Part shown: in pieces, positions 1-9,568 of the stretch
Numbering within the stretch: position 1 is the stretch's first letter
How the letters are laid out: every line of letters begins with the position of its first letter
Origin: Thermotoga maritima MSB8
GTDB taxonomy: Bacteria > Thermotogota > Thermotogae > Thermotogales > Thermotogaceae
DNA: 64,000 bases
Assembly (NCBI RefSeq): GCF_000008545.1
Contig: NC_000853.1
Location: 386,465 to 450,464, forward strand
Direction: 5' to 3'
Translations under genes and position numbers: made by a program
Notes under the pieces: model-generated
The model's database searches: none
Seen by the model: the letters and a program-made list of their open reading frames with translations, nothing else
What the model was told of the DNA's origin: nothing

Positions 1-770
1 CGAAGAAAATGTCGCTTGGATTTTCACTTTACAACTCCTCGAATTCACTTGGGATGCTTCTGAGCAGGATTTCCATAGGTTTTCTGCTGATGTTCATGGA
101 CCTGAAACTCGCTTTTGTTTTCTTTTCGATAGTCGTGGCAGTATCCGTGATTCCTGCTCTCGGGTTGAAAGAAGAGAAGATCCAAAAGAAGAAAGAGGAA
201 GACTTTCATTTTGGAAGGAAGGTAATGGAGCATGGAATCTGGGCACTGTACCTGGGGAGTCTCTTGAGGCAGATGGGAACTTCCGGTTCCATGTCACTGA
301 TCGCTGTCTATCTAAACGAAAGATTTCATTATAGTGCTTCGACGATAGGCTTTATCACGGCTGTGAATCCACTAGTTCAAATACCATCCCATTTTTTGTT
401 CGGGAAGATGGTAGAAAAGGTCGATCCGAAATTCATAAGTGTTCTGGGCATTTTCATGTCTTCACTGGTTCCCTTTCTCATGATGATACCTGAGAACTGG
501 GCACCAGTGCTGGCTTATGCCTTTTTGGGAGCGAGTTTTGGAGCTTTCATCAACGGATCGAACAATTTTCTTGGAAGAAGATTCCACTACCTTCAGAGGG
601 GAAGAGCACTTGGTCTTTTGAGCTCTGCCAGATTTCTTGGAGCAACCATCGGACCTTTCCTGGCGGGATTGCTCGCAGAAAAGTCTTACTCTCTTATGTT
701 TTCGACACTGGGTCTTGCTGTGCTTTCAGGAGGAATAGTGGTTCTTCTGTTCACAAAAGGCGGGGATTGA
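1..770 (+). CDS. MFS transporter, C-terminal part (5' end outside window)
   Basis: This is the last ~255 residues of a major facilitator superfamily permease, an inner-membrane secondary transporter of about 12 helices. The reading frame is open to the left edge (Lys-Lys before the Met at position 9), so that Met is internal and about one third of the protein is missing. Visible are hydrophobic helices separated by short basic loops and a long charged loop (LKEEKIQKKKEED), which fits the central cytoplasmic loop between the two six-helix halves. The substrate cannot be told; sugar or drug efflux are both possible. The gene ends in a GC-rich hairpin shared with the convergent gene at 780. Confidence 0.8.
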   Translation, partial: KKMSLGFSLYNSSNSLGMLLSRISIGFLLMFMDLKLAFVFFSIVVAVSVIPALGLKEEKIQKKKEEDFHFGRKVMEHGIWALYLGSLLRQMGTSGSMSLIAVYLNERFHYSASTIGFITAVNPLVQIPSHFLFGKMVEKVDPKFISVLGIFMSSLVPFLMMIPENWAPVLAYAFLGASFGAFINGSNNFLGRRFHYLQRGRALGLLSSARFLGATIGPFLAGLLAEKSYSLMFSTLGLAVLSGGIVVLLFTKGGD

Positions 771-780
771 TTCCCCGCCT
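759..780. terminator. Bidirectional hairpin between convergent genes
   Basis: AGGCGGGGA and TCCCCGCCT form a perfect 9-bp stem with a 4-nt loop, overlapping the stop codons of the MFS gene (plus) and the HTH gene (minus). No long T-tract follows on either strand, so termination strength is uncertain. Confidence 0.55.
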
Positions 781-1223
781 CACAGTTTCTGAATCACACT
801 TTCAAGTTTCTGTTTGATCTCCTCGAGTTCTTTTTTGACTTCCTGGAGCTTTTCGTCACTACCAGTAGTAGTAGTGACTACCTTGATACCCTCACCTATC
901 AATCCTTCCACACTCAACTTTCCTTCCTTCAGAAGTTCATAAGTTTCGTTCACCAGCTTTCCGGCTTTGGTTTCTCCCTTGACGTGTTCTCTGATTGTTG
1001 CTTCTGTCCTTCCAAGTTCCTCTGCTATTTCGGAAGCTGTCATTCCTGCCTTTGCCCTTGCAAGGGCACCGGCTGCCACCGCCAGGCTGTCAACCCAGGT
1101 GAGCCTCTCAGCAGAATTTCTGATCTCCTCGAGCACTTCCTTTCTGAAAAGTGTACCAACGAGCAAAGCGGTCTCGAGCTGGTGAATCTCCTCTTTGGTC
1201 ACGGGATTGAAGTTGAGTTTCAT
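780..1223 (-). CDS. Predicted HTH regulator paired with KaiC-like ATPase
   Basis: This is a 147-residue soluble protein. Residues ~60-80 ([21 protein letters not shown]) have the pattern of a helix-turn-helix. The C-terminal ~30 residues are a Lys/Glu-rich heptad-like coiled coil ([20 protein letters not shown]), suggesting oligomerisation. It overlaps the upstream KaiC-like gene by 4 nt (ATGA junction), so the two are translationally coupled and probably work together. Similar HTH proteins beside RecA-superfamily ATPases are known from archaea, from general recall. DNA-binding regulation is inferred; no target is known. A four-residue threonine run (TTTT) lies before the coiled coil. Confidence 0.6.
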   Translation of the reverse strand: MKLNFNPVTKEEIHQLETALLVGTLFRKEVLEEIRNSAERLTWVDSLAVAAGALARAKAGMTASEIAEELGRTEATIREHVKGETKAGKLVNETYELLKEGKLSVEGLIGEGIKVVTTTTGSDEKLQEVKKELEEIKQKLESVIQKL

Positions 1224-1948
1224 CTTCCTTCACCCCCCTCCGAAGGATATATGACGATTCCTTTATCGGTTATTTCGAACGGATGCCTCCTCATCGAGTG
1301 GGATGTTCCTCTCATCTTCCAGACGATCAGGCTTCTTTTGAGTTCTCCATCGATTTCGTCAAGGTCCAGCCTGATGATACCGTCCACTCCGTGTTCGACA
1401 CCAGGACCTCCGAATCCCTTCTCAGTGACTGACACCTGACTCACAAAGAGCGATGTACATCCAAGGCCTGAGAGTATTCTCTTGAGCTGGAAGATAATAC
1501 TTCTTGCCATTGCAGGTTTCGTGATATAGAGAGTGGTTACAGAATCGATCACAACTCTTTTTGCCTGTGTTTCTCTCACCGCTCTCTTCAGCACTTCGGC
1601 GAGTTCTCTGACATCGTCTATGTCTCTTACGACGTATTTTTCTTTCTCGGCATATTCACCGATTCCACCTGTGAACGCGTCCACTATGGCAAACTTTCCT
1701 TCCTTCTCAAAAGGATCAACGTTCCAGCCGAAAACTTCCATGTTTTTCTTCACCTGAACAGGATGTTCCTCGAGTGCAACATAGATGCCGGGTTCTCCCA
1801 TCTGAAGACCGTTCCATATGAACTGCTGGGAGAAGATTGTCTTTCCGGTACCGGGTCCTCCAGAGATGAGCACGATGTTTCTCTCAGGAATTCCGCCGTG
1901 AAGAATTTCATCCATCCCCGGGATTCCCGTCTTGACCCTCTTGATCAT
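1220..1948 (-). CDS. KaiC-like RecA-superfamily ATPase (single domain)
   Basis: This is a 242-residue ATPase of the KaiC/GvpD-like group. The N-terminus ([18 protein letters not shown]) and Walker A GGPGTGKT (~residues 30-37) are diagnostic. A Walker B-like hydrophobic strand ending in VVIDSV follows at ~130. It has one domain, unlike cyanobacterial KaiC with two, so it is not evidence for a clock. The start at 1948 is chosen over upstream ATGs because GGGGGTGG lies just before it. It is co-transcribed with the HTH gene at 780. The family is common in archaea and spotty in bacteria, so lateral transfer is plausible. Its role (signal-dependent ATPase switch) is inferred only. Confidence 0.8.
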   Translation of the reverse strand: MIKRVKTGIPGMDEILHGGIPERNIVLISGGPGTGKTIFSQQFIWNGLQMGEPGIYVALEEHPVQVKKNMEVFGWNVDPFEKEGKFAIVDAFTGGIGEYAEKEKYVVRDIDDVRELAEVLKRAVRETQAKRVVIDSVTTLYITKPAMARSIIFQLKRILSGLGCTSLFVSQVSVTEKGFGGPGVEHGVDGIIRLDLDEIDGELKRSLIVWKMRGTSHSMRRHPFEITDKGIVIYPSEGGEGR

Positions 1949-2119
1949 CTTTCCACCCCCCATAATTATCTTAGCAATCATTTTTTTCTTTTGATAAACC
2001 AATACGTTACTTTTTTGATAACAACATCATAAAAATTGAATTTTCCGTTCATATTTTTCATATTTATGCTATATATATAGTTGTATGCTTTCAAAAATGT
2101 TCTTCGGAGGTGTTTTCAA

Positions 2120-2578
2120 TTGAAAATTTCAAAGAAGAGAAGACAGGAACTGATAAGGAAGATTATACACGAGAAAAAAATAAGTAATCAATTCCAGATC
2201 GTTGAAGAACTGAAAAAATATGGAATAAAAGCAGTTCAACCAACCGTTGCTCGAGATCTGAAAGAGATAGGTGCCGTGAAGATCATGGACGAGAGCGGAA
2301 ACTACGTGTACAAACTTCTCGATGAGACCCCTGTGATCGATCCGTGGAAGGAACTGAAAAGAAACTTCAAATCTTTCGTTGAGAGTATAGACAGGGCAGG
2401 GAATCTCATCGTCATAAAGACGATACCAGGTACCGCAAGCGGTATCGCTCGGGTTATAGACAGACTCGACATAGACGAAATCGTAGGTACTCTCGCTGGA
2501 GACGATACCATATTCGTCGCGGTGCGCGATCCAGAAAGCTGTGAGAAGATAGTTGAGAAGCTCTCATCTATACTCTGA
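2120..2578 (+). CDS. argR: Arginine repressor ArgR
   Basis: This is a 152-residue arginine-responsive repressor. The N-terminal winged helix contains the family motif QPTVARDLKEIG (~41-52), which reads ARG boxes. The C-terminal half carries the hexamerisation and arginine-binding sequence GTLAGDDTIFVAV (~125-137), with the conserved GDD. The TTG at 2120 is chosen because GGAGGTG ends 6 nt upstream; the ATG at 2081 has no ribosome site. It is monocistronic on the plus strand, its 3' end overlapping the convergent RND gene by 11 nt. Arginine biosynthesis genes are not in the window, so its targets lie elsewhere. Some ArgR proteins also act as accessory factors in resolution of multimers, but nothing here indicates that. 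Confidence 0.95.
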   Translation: MKISKKRRQELIRKIIHEKKISNQFQIVEELKKYGIKAVQPTVARDLKEIGAVKIMDESGNYVYKLLDETPVIDPWKELKRNFKSFVESIDRAGNLIVIKTIPGTASGIARVIDRLDIDEIVGTLAGDDTIFVAVRDPESCEKIVEKLSSIL

Positions 2579-5570
2579 CTTTTCTTCTGATCGCGGCGTA
2601 GATCACAGGGATCACAAACAAAGTGAACAGCATGGATATCAACATTCCAAAGATCACCACCCAGGATATCGGAGACTCTATTTCCGATCCTTCTGCGTGG
2701 CTCAGTGCAGTTGGTAGAAGCGCAACGATCGTGGTGAAGGTGGTCATCAGGATGGGTCTTAACCTGCTCTGAGCACCTTCAAGTGTGGCCTCTAAGAGGC
2801 CTTTTTCCTGTCTTATCTGTTCTATTCTTGTCAGCATCACGATGGCGTTGTTCACAACCGTTCCCGAAAGGGTAAGAAGCCCAACAAGAACGGGTACATT
2901 CAGTGAGTATCCGTTCACGAAAACCGCGAAGGCAACCCCAACGACAGCAAAGGGTATGGTGAAGAATATGACAAAAGGTAGCACAAAAGACTCGAACTGC
3001 GCAGCGAGAATCATGTATACGAGTGCGATCGCTATGTAGACAACATACTGAAGCTCCGAAAACGCTTCGTCCATGAAACTTTTCTGTCCGGTGATTTCCA
3101 CTTTTACACCAGAAAGATCAATTTCATTTAAGAGCTTTTCTACTTTCTTTGCAACTTCACCGATCGAACCTTCTACACTCACCAGATCCACGTAAACAAC
3201 ACGTTCTCCATCGGAGTGCTCCACTATAGAAGGAAGTGTTTCCCTTGAGATGTTTGAAACAACACCAAGAGGGACATCTCCTTTGAGACCAGTAAGCGAA
3301 ATCTTCGATAAGTCTTCGGGGGATAGAAATTTTGCCTTTTTCAAAACGATGGGAAGTGTTCCTTCTTCCGTTCTCAGTGTTCCGATTTTCTTTCCGAGAA
3401 GGTAAGTCTGGAGATCCAGAAAGACCTGCCCTGCCACCACTCCGTTCATGAGGGCTTTGTTCCGGTCTATTTTCACATGAAGGACTTCCTTTTCAAAGGA
3501 ATTTCTTATCTGAATCTTTTTGACTTCCTGCAGTTTCCTTAAGCGCTCGAAGATTTCTTTCGCTTTTTCCTGTATCAGGGAAAGGTCATCTCCTCTAACT
3601 TCGATCGTCACAGGATAGCCCAGAATTTCGTATATCTGCTGTGATTGCTCAAGAACTTCTATTTTCGCTTCTGGAATGTTCAGCTGGGAGATGGCATTCT
3701 TCAGTTTCTCTCTGTTTTTCGCGAATTCCCTCCTGCTTCCTCCGAGGTTCACCATTATTCTTGCTTCGTTCTGTCCCCTTCCCATTATCTGCGAGTAAAC
3801 GTTCGTTATTCCAACTTCCGCGTAGAAGGAAGAGATTTTGTACTCGTTTCTGTGTTCGTTCAGGTAATCTTCTATTTGCTTCACAGCTTCGGCGGTTTTC
3901 TCATAGGACGACTGAGAGGGAAGTTTCACATCTATCACCATGAGATTCGTCTGGAAAGACGGGAGAAAACCCAGAGGTTTCGAAAGAAGGTAAATCACGG
4001 AGATTGCAACCAGAGCAAAAGAAATCACCAGGACCAGTTTCTTTCTCTTCAAACACCATTCCAATGCCTTCCGATAATGTTTTTGCAGTGCTTCGGTGAG
4101 TTTTCCTCTTCTTGGCTTTATCCACCTTGTACCCGCTGGAACGACGACTGTAGATACGAACAGCGAAGAAGAAAGTGCGAAGACGAACGCAATGGCGAAA
4201 TACTTGAACAGTCTCACCACAAAGCCTGTGAAGAACACTATGGGAAGAAAAACAGAAACGGTTGTGAGTGTGGAAGCAAGAATCGCCAGCCACACCTCTC
4301 CCGCACCTTTTCTCGCGGCGTCCGGTATTGGATCACCGAGGGAGCGATGACGGTATATGTTTTCAAATACGACTATGGAATTGTCCACCAGCATTCCCAG
4401 TGCCATGATGAGACCACCCAGCGTGAGCGTGTCGAGGTTCAAGCCGAAGGCGTAAAGAAGAACAAAGGTGATCGTGAGGGACAGCGGAATGGAAAACGAA
4501 GTGACGATGGTTGACGTGAAATCCTTCAAAAAGATCAAAACCACCACGAAAGCCGCGATGAAGCCGTAGAGAAGATTCTTGAGAAGATTGTCGATCGCTC
4601 TTTCAGTGTAATAAGCCTGGTTCATGGCCTCTATGTAATTTATTTTGGAATCTCTCAGTATCCTCTTTATTTCACGGACAGTTTTGACGGTGTTCGCACC
4701 GCTTCTTTTGTAGATAGCGATGAGAGAAGCCTTCTTTCCGTTGACCCTGACTTCTCCCTGAACGCTTTCGTTCGTTATATTAACCTCGGCTATGTTTCTC
4801 AATCTCACGGGAACGAGTATGTTCGGTACCTTACCCTGCAGAAGGGACTGGTACTTCACTCCCCTGAAACCAACGATGGTGTTTTTGAGATCTTCTATGT
4901 TCTCAAACCGGCCGTCAACGGAAACGGGGTAAATGTTTCCTTCAGAATCGCTCACATAGCCGAACGGGTAAACGAGATTTCCAGAAAGGATGGTCTCTAT
5001 CAACGAAGGATCAACATCGAACCGTTTTATTTTCTCCTGATCAAGTATAACCTCGACGATTTTTTCTGGTTTTCCCATCACTTCTACACTGGCGACTTCC
5101 GGCAGTCTTTTGATTTTCGACACGACATCTTCGTAGTCATCTTCCGTTGAGAAAGCATACACGGGAAGTAAGGAAGGATCGAACTCTACGACCACAGGAT
5201 TCGCACCCTCTGGCAGGTCGCGAGTGGCAAGATCTACGTACCTTGAGAGTCTTCCAACAGCTTCGGAGGTTTTCACATTCCAGTCGAACTCGACGAGGAT
5301 GAAAGAAACGGAATCCATCGACATGGAGGTGAACCTTCTAACACCCGGAGTTGAGGAAATGTACCCTTCAAGAGGTTTGGTTACGAGTTCTTCGACTTCT
5401 TCCGTGCCCGCTCCCATGTACGTGGTTATAACAACAGCGTAAGGGTACTCTATCTGAGGAAGAAGATCCAGCTTGAGATGCTGAAACGAAATGAAACCAA
5501 GGAAGACAACAGCCATCAACAACATGAAGATAGCTATGGGTCTTTTTGAAGAGATTTCCGCGATCTTCAC
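2568..5570 (-). CDS. RND-family efflux pump inner-membrane protein (HAE1/AcrB type)
   Basis: This is a 1000-residue proton-driven transporter of the resistance-nodulation-division family. It starts with the usual single helix (KRPIAIFMLLMAVVFLGFISF), has large periplasmic loops after TM1 and TM7, and contains the TM4 proton-relay region GMLVDNSIVVFEN at ~390 (AcrB has two Asp here; this protein has Asp-Asn). A second repeat-related segment (GLLTLSGTVVNNAIVML) is near the C-terminus. The GTG start at 5570 is preceded by GGGGAGGGAT; an upstream ATG is not. No membrane-fusion protein or outer-membrane channel gene adjoins it, so partner genes are elsewhere or it acts alone. The substrate is unknown; drugs, lipids or other hydrophobics are family possibilities. 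Confidence 0.9.
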   Translation of the reverse strand: MKIAEISSKRPIAIFMLLMAVVFLGFISFQHLKLDLLPQIEYPYAVVITTYMGAGTEEVEELVTKPLEGYISSTPGVRRFTSMSMDSVSFILVEFDWNVKTSEAVGRLSRYVDLATRDLPEGANPVVVEFDPSLLPVYAFSTEDDYEDVVSKIKRLPEVASVEVMGKPEKIVEVILDQEKIKRFDVDPSLIETILSGNLVYPFGYVSDSEGNIYPVSVDGRFENIEDLKNTIVGFRGVKYQSLLQGKVPNILVPVRLRNIAEVNITNESVQGEVRVNGKKASLIAIYKRSGANTVKTVREIKRILRDSKINYIEAMNQAYYTERAIDNLLKNLLYGFIAAFVVVLIFLKDFTSTIVTSFSIPLSLTITFVLLYAFGLNLDTLTLGGLIMALGMLVDNSIVVFENIYRHRSLGDPIPDAARKGAGEVWLAILASTLTTVSVFLPIVFFTGFVVRLFKYFAIAFVFALSSSLFVSTVVVPAGTRWIKPRRGKLTEALQKHYRKALEWCLKRKKLVLVISFALVAISVIYLLSKPLGFLPSFQTNLMVIDVKLPSQSSYEKTAEAVKQIEDYLNEHRNEYKISSFYAEVGITNVYSQIMGRGQNEARIMVNLGGSRREFAKNREKLKNAISQLNIPEAKIEVLEQSQQIYEILGYPVTIEVRGDDLSLIQEKAKEIFERLRKLQEVKKIQIRNSFEKEVLHVKIDRNKALMNGVVAGQVFLDLQTYLLGKKIGTLRTEEGTLPIVLKKAKFLSPEDLSKISLTGLKGDVPLGVVSNISRETLPSIVEHSDGERVVYVDLVSVEGSIGEVAKKVEKLLNEIDLSGVKVEITGQKSFMDEAFSELQYVVYIAIALVYMILAAQFESFVLPFVIFFTIPFAVVGVAFAVFVNGYSLNVPVLVGLLTLSGTVVNNAIVMLTRIEQIRQEKGLLEATLEGAQSRLRPILMTTFTTIVALLPTALSHAEGSEIESPISWVVIFGMLISMLFTLFVIPVIYAAIRRKVRV

Positions 5571-5735
5571 TTCGATCCCTCCCCGACAGAACAAATTATA
5601 GCTCACTTTTGATCTGAATTGTTATTATCATTCAAACATTTCATTTGCTATACGATATTGTTTCTAAAAAATTATATATTCGATTTCCCTCATATTTAGG
5701 TGCATGTATGTTTTTACAAATTCTCATACGACCCC

Positions 5736-5765
5736 TTGACATCCCATTCTGTGCCTCACTATAAT
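5736..5765 (+). promoter_or_regulatory. Sigma-A promoter of dnaK-hsp20
   Basis: A perfect TTGACA (5736-5741) and perfect TATAAT (5760-5765) are separated by 18 nt, about 39 nt upstream of the dnaK start. No CIRCE inverted repeat is visible between 5607 and 5803, so HrcA control at this promoter is not supported. Confidence 0.85.
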
Positions 5766-5803
5766 TTTTCATGGATGAGAAAAGGTTCTAAGGAGGTGAC
5801 ACA

Positions 5804-7594
5804 ATGGCAGAAAAGAAAGAATTCGTTGTGGGAATAGACCTTGGAACGACAAATTCTGTTATAGCTTGGATGAAACCGGACGGTACAGTTGAAGTGATAC
5901 CGAACGCTGAAGGAAGCAGGGTCACACCATCCGTGGTTGCGTTCACAAAGAGTGGAGAGATACTCGTAGGAGAACCCGCCAAGAGACAGATGATACTCAA
6001 TCCTGAACGAACGATAAAATCCATAAAGAGAAAAATGGGAACTGATTACAAAGTGAGAATAGACGATAAAGAATACACTCCTCAGGAGATCAGCGCGTTC
6101 ATTCTCAAGAAGCTGAAGAACGACGCGGAAGCGTACCTCGGTGGTGAAATAAAGAAAGCCGTCATCACCTGTCCCGCTTACTTCAACGATGCCCAGAGAC
6201 AGGCAACGAAAGAGGCTGGAATCATAGCAGGTCTTGAGGTCTTGAGGATCATCAACGAACCAACCGCAGCGGCCCTCGCTTACGGACTCGATAAAGCTGG
6301 AAAAGAAGAGAAAGTGCTGGTTTACGACCTCGGTGGTGGAACGTTTGATGTCTCCATACTCGAGATAGGAGAAGGTGTGATCGAGGTCATCGCGACAGCT
6401 GGTAACAACCACCTCGGTGGAGACGACTTCGATCAGAGGCTCATTGACTGGATGGCAGAGGAATTCAAGAAACAGCACGGAATAGATCTCAGAGAAGACA
6501 GACAGGCGCTTCAGAGATTGAGAGACGCTGCCGAAAAAGCCAAGATAGAGCTTTCAACGAAGATGGAAACCGATGTGAGTTTGCCGTTCATCGCTGTCTC
6601 TCCGAGCGGACAGCCTCTGCACCTTGAAATGAGAATCACCAGAAGTCTCTTCGAATCGCTCACAAGAGATCTCGTTGAAATGACAAGAGGCCCAATCGAA
6701 CAGGCACTGAACGATGCAAAGCTCTCACCACAGGATATCGACGAAATCATACTCGTCGGCGGTATGACCAGAGTTCCAATGGTGCAGAGGTTCATAAAGG
6801 AGTTCTTCGGAAAAGAACCCAACAAGAGCGTCAACCCGGACGAAGCAGTTGCTATCGGAGCAGCGATTCAGGCGGCGATACTCGCAGGCACCGAAGGAGC
6901 AAAGGGAAGAGATATCGTTCTCGTCGATGTAACACCACTAACACTCGGAATAGAAGTCAAAGGCGGACTCTTCGAACCGATAATCCCAAGAAATACCAAG
7001 ATACCCGTGAGGAAGAGCAAGATCTTCACAACGGTTGAAGACGGTCAGACCGAAGTAGAAATCAGAGTCTATCAGGGTGAAAGGCCGATTGCGAGGGAAA
7101 ACATCTTCCTTGGAAGCTTCAAACTCGTTGGAATTCCACCGGCACCGAGGGGTGTTCCTCAGATAGAGGTCACGTTCGACATAGACAGCGACGGAATAGT
7201 CCACGTTTCCGCAAAAGATCTCGGTTCTGGAAAAGAACAGTCCATGGTAGTCACAGGAAGACACAAGCTCTCCGAAGACGAAATAAAGAGAATGATAGAA
7301 GATGCGAAAAGATACGAAGAACAGGACAAACGTCTCAAAGAAGAAATCGAACTCAAGAACAGAGCAGACGATCTCGCATACAGCGTAGAAAAGACTCTGA
7401 AAGAACACGGAGATAAGATACCAGCGGATCTCAAGTCCAGACTTGAAGACATGATCAGAGAACTCAGAGACGCGATAAACAGAAACGACATACCAAAAGT
7501 GAAGATGCTCTTCGATGATCTTCAGAAGGAAAGCATGAAGATAGGAGAATACCTATACAAATCTGCAACTGGTGGAGAAACATCAAATCAGTAA
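5804..7594 (+). CDS. dnaK: Chaperone DnaK (Hsp70)
   Basis: This is a 596-residue ATP-dependent Hsp70 that binds unfolded cytosolic proteins. The nucleotide-binding domain shows GIDLGTTNS near residue 10, [11 protein letters not shown], the phosphate loop LGGGTFDVS (~180) and [10 protein letters not shown] (~310). The substrate-binding beta-sandwich begins after [11 protein letters not shown] (~375), and a charged helical lid ends the protein. It is slightly shorter than E. coli DnaK (638 residues), with a trimmed C-terminal tail and no EEVD. Its AAGGAGGTGA ribosome site and consensus promoter indicate very high expression. It is followed by hsp20 in the same transcript. grpE and dnaJ are not adjacent, unlike in many bacteria. 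Confidence 0.98.
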   Translation: MAEKKEFVVGIDLGTTNSVIAWMKPDGTVEVIPNAEGSRVTPSVVAFTKSGEILVGEPAKRQMILNPERTIKSIKRKMGTDYKVRIDDKEYTPQEISAFILKKLKNDAEAYLGGEIKKAVITCPAYFNDAQRQATKEAGIIAGLEVLRIINEPTAAALAYGLDKAGKEEKVLVYDLGGGTFDVSILEIGEGVIEVIATAGNNHLGGDDFDQRLIDWMAEEFKKQHGIDLREDRQALQRLRDAAEKAKIELSTKMETDVSLPFIAVSPSGQPLHLEMRITRSLFESLTRDLVEMTRGPIEQALNDAKLSPQDIDEIILVGGMTRVPMVQRFIKEFFGKEPNKSVNPDEAVAIGAAIQAAILAGTEGAKGRDIVLVDVTPLTLGIEVKGGLFEPIIPRNTKIPVRKSKIFTTVEDGQTEVEIRVYQGERPIARENIFLGSFKLVGIPPAPRGVPQIEVTFDIDSDGIVHVSAKDLGSGKEQSMVVTGRHKLSEDEIKRMIEDAKRYEEQDKRLKEEIELKNRADDLAYSVEKTLKEHGDKIPADLKSRLEDMIRELRDAINRNDIPKVKMLFDDLQKESMKIGEYLYKSATGGETSNQ

Positions 7595-7610
7595 AAGGGG
7601 GGGTGACACT

Positions 7611-8054
7611 ATGCTTCTTGGAAGAAGAGAAGACATCTTCAGGCCGTTCAGGGAACTCCAGAGGGAGATCGACAGGCTCTTCGATGACTTCTTCAGGACG
7701 GAGGTCAGACCCGCTAAGGAGTTCTTTGCACCAGACATGGATGTGTACGAAACAGACGATGAAGTAGTGATAGAAGTAGAAATCCCAGGCATAGACAGAA
7801 AAGACGTCAAAATAACGGTTGAAGAGAACATTTTGAAGATCTCTGGTGAAAAGAAACTCGAAAGAGAACAGAAAGGTAAAAACTATTACTACGTTGAGAG
7901 AAGCGCTGGAAAATTCGAAAGGGCAATCAGACTCCCAGACTACGTTGACGTAGAAAAGATCAAAGCAGAGTACAAGAACGGTGTTCTCACGATAAGGGTA
8001 CCAAAGAAAGAAGAAAGGAAGAAGAAAGTGATCGAGGTGGAGGTTCAGGAGTAA
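7611..8054 (+). CDS. hsp20: Small heat shock protein Hsp20 (alpha-crystallin family)
   Basis: This is a 147-residue holdase that binds aggregating proteins as large oligomers. The alpha-crystallin domain spans ~residues 40-140. It has the family sequence VEIPGIDRKDVKITVEEN, the A-x-x-x-n-G-v-L motif (AEYKNGVLTIRVPK) near 120, and a C-terminal basic/Val tail (KKKVIEVEVQE) that fits the I/V-x-I/V assembly anchor. The start at 7611 is chosen over 7572 because GGGGGGGTGA lies 5 nt upstream and the longer form would run into dnaK. Only 16 nt separate it from dnaK, so the two chaperones form one operon closed by the terminator at 8055. Captured clients would pass to DnaK. Confidence 0.95.
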   Translation: MLLGRREDIFRPFRELQREIDRLFDDFFRTEVRPAKEFFAPDMDVYETDDEVVIEVEIPGIDRKDVKITVEENILKISGEKKLEREQKGKNYYYVERSAGKFERAIRLPDYVDVEKIKAEYKNGVLTIRVPKKEERKKKVIEVEVQE

Positions 8055-8084
8055 GGGGAGCGTGCGCTCCCCTTTTTTATTTTT
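8055..8084 (+). terminator. Rho-independent terminator after hsp20
   Basis: GGGGAGCG and CGCTCCCC pair around TG (8055-8072), followed by TTTTTTATTTTT. It begins immediately after the hsp20 stop codon and runs up to the stop of the convergent PduL gene. Confidence 0.92.
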
Positions 8085-8717
8085 CTAGAACTCCACGATG
8101 TAGACGAGATCTCCTGTGTTGAGCATGGCGGCGTTTGCTTCGTCCGTGTCCACATGAAATTCCAGGGCGAAATCTTCCCTCACCCTTATGAGAACATCGT
8201 CGAATATCAACCTTCTGTCTCCGCTTTCAACGATCACCTTCACTATGTCCTTGTCTTTCACACCGTAGTATTCTGCGTCTTTTGGGTGCATGTGTATGTG
8301 TCTTTTCGCTATGATGACTCCCTTTTCCTTCACCAGGATCCCGTTTGGACCTATTATGACGATTCCCGGGGTTCCCTCGAGGTCCCCCGAGTCTCTTACA
8401 GGGGGTCTTACACCGAGCCTGAATGCATCCGTTCTGGAGATCTCCACCTGGGTCTCTTTCCTGACGGGTCCAAGCACACGGACGTTTTCAATGGCACCTT
8501 TTGGACCAACTATGGTGACGGTTTCCTTCGCAGCGTACTGACCGGGCTGTCTGAGTTCTTTCACCGGTGTGAGTTCGTAACCTTCCCCAAAGAGTGTCTC
8601 TAGGTCTTCTCTGGAAAGATGGACGTGCCTGTTGCTCACTCCGACGATTATCCCGGGTTCTTTCCTGAGCAATTGGTACACCTCCCTAACTTTATGCATT
8701 ATTCCATCTGTTATCAT
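8085..8717 (-). CDS. pduL: PduL-type phosphate acyltransferase
   Basis: This is a 210-residue phosphotransacylase of the PduL family, which interconverts acyl-CoA and acyl-phosphate and is unrelated to Pta. It consists of two similar beta-barrel halves. The zinc-site signatures are visible in each: SNRHVHLS near residue 30 and AKRHIHMHP near 140. The hallmark basic and glycine segments (ELRQPGQYAAKETV, and the near-C-terminal ANAAMLNTGDLVY) are present. There is no N-terminal encapsulation peptide, and no microcompartment genes are nearby, so it is probably a cytosolic acetate- or propionate-forming enzyme. It lies 34 nt downstream of the TSUP transporter gene and may be co-transcribed with it. 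Confidence 0.9.
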   Translation of the reverse strand: MITDGIMHKVREVYQLLRKEPGIIVGVSNRHVHLSREDLETLFGEGYELTPVKELRQPGQYAAKETVTIVGPKGAIENVRVLGPVRKETQVEISRTDAFRLGVRPPVRDSGDLEGTPGIVIIGPNGILVKEKGVIIAKRHIHMHPKDAEYYGVKDKDIVKVIVESGDRRLIFDDVLIRVREDFALEFHVDTDEANAAMLNTGDLVYIVEF

Positions 8718-8751
8718 CTCACTTTTCTATTTCTTTCTGGTTGAAAGTTAA

Positions 8752-9477
8752 TTAAAAAACGTATCTTATTCCAACCACGATTACTGCTGTAAAGACGATC
8801 CATCTCACCCAATTTGCACCTTTTTTGATGGAGAAAGTGGCAGCGAGCCACGCACCAGTCATATTCCCAAGAGCGAGAATGAAACCGTAGAGGAAGTTCA
8901 CCTTTCCGTTCAGAATGAAGATCACAAGTGAGATTATATTGTAAGAAGCCACGATGAAAACTTTTACAGCGTTTGTTTTGACCAGTTCGTATCCAAGAAG
9001 AAGAGCGATCGCAGGCATGAGAAGAAAACCGACCCCCGCTTGAATGAACCCACCGTAGATACCGATCAGAAAAAAGACGATGTATATGAGAACCCAGTTT
9101 CTTTTGACGAATCTATCCTCAAGCCAGATTCTGGGTTTCCAGACAAGAGAAACGGCCATAACGAGGAAGATAACACCGACGATTTTCTGAAGCATCTCTT
9201 TCTCTATCTGAACCGCTATGGAGCTTCCCAGAATTGCTCCCACTATGGCCGGCAAGGCAACAAGAATCGCTTCTTTTATTTTCAAAACCTTCTTGGCTTT
9301 GAACCTTTCAATTGCCACAAGATTTTGAAGTATTATGGCGATCCTGTTCGTTCCGTTTGCAACATCTATTCCGAGTCCCAGAGCAGTTAAGATAGGAAGT
9401 GTGATCATTGATCCACCACCTGCGAGAACGTTCAAAAAACCTGCGAGGATACCCCCAAGGAACACAAGAACGATCAC
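8752..9477 (-). CDS. TSUP (TauE/SafE) family anion transporter
   Basis: This is a 241-residue inner-membrane protein with about 8 hydrophobic segments. The N-terminal repeat sequence GGILAGFLNVLAGGGSMITLPIL is characteristic of the sulfite exporter TauE/SafE family, and a related motif (GGFIQAGVGFLLMPAIALL, ~140) marks the second half. Members move sulfite, sulfoacetate or other small organosulfur anions; the substrate here is unknown. The GTG start at 9477 follows GGAGGTG. The promoter region would overlap the outer edge of the left CRISPR leader repeat (9569). Its only close partner is pduL downstream, which does not settle the substrate. Confidence 0.88.
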   Translation of the reverse strand: MIVLVFLGGILAGFLNVLAGGGSMITLPILTALGLGIDVANGTNRIAIILQNLVAIERFKAKKVLKIKEAILVALPAIVGAILGSSIAVQIEKEMLQKIVGVIFLVMAVSLVWKPRIWLEDRFVKRNWVLIYIVFFLIGIYGGFIQAGVGFLLMPAIALLLGYELVKTNAVKVFIVASYNIISLVIFILNGKVNFLYGFILALGNMTGAWLAATFSIKKGANWVRWIVFTAVIVVGIRYVF

Positions 9478-9568
9478 CTCAGAACACCTCCAAAAAAGTT
9501 TTGAAAAATTTTACCACTCTGTTCTTTGCTTTGATGTTAGGATAAAATATGTTTACTTTAACATGTTA

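Noticed and set aside
1220-1948. KaiC-like protein as evidence for a circadian system
   Set aside because: It has a single domain, with no KaiA or KaiB nearby; such ATPases are widespread in non-clock organisms.
2035-2060. ARG-box-like TTGAATTTTCCGTTCA upstream of argR
   Set aside because: Half-site spacing is one base too long and one half is mismatched; not enough to call an ArgR operator.
5607-5803. Possible CIRCE element before dnaK
   Set aside because: No GCACTC-N9-GAGTGC or close variant on either strand.
5759-7491. Long antisense open frames across dnaK (for example 239 aa at 5759-6478)
   Set aside because: Produced by biased codon use of a highly expressed gene; no ribosome sites, no recognisable sequence.
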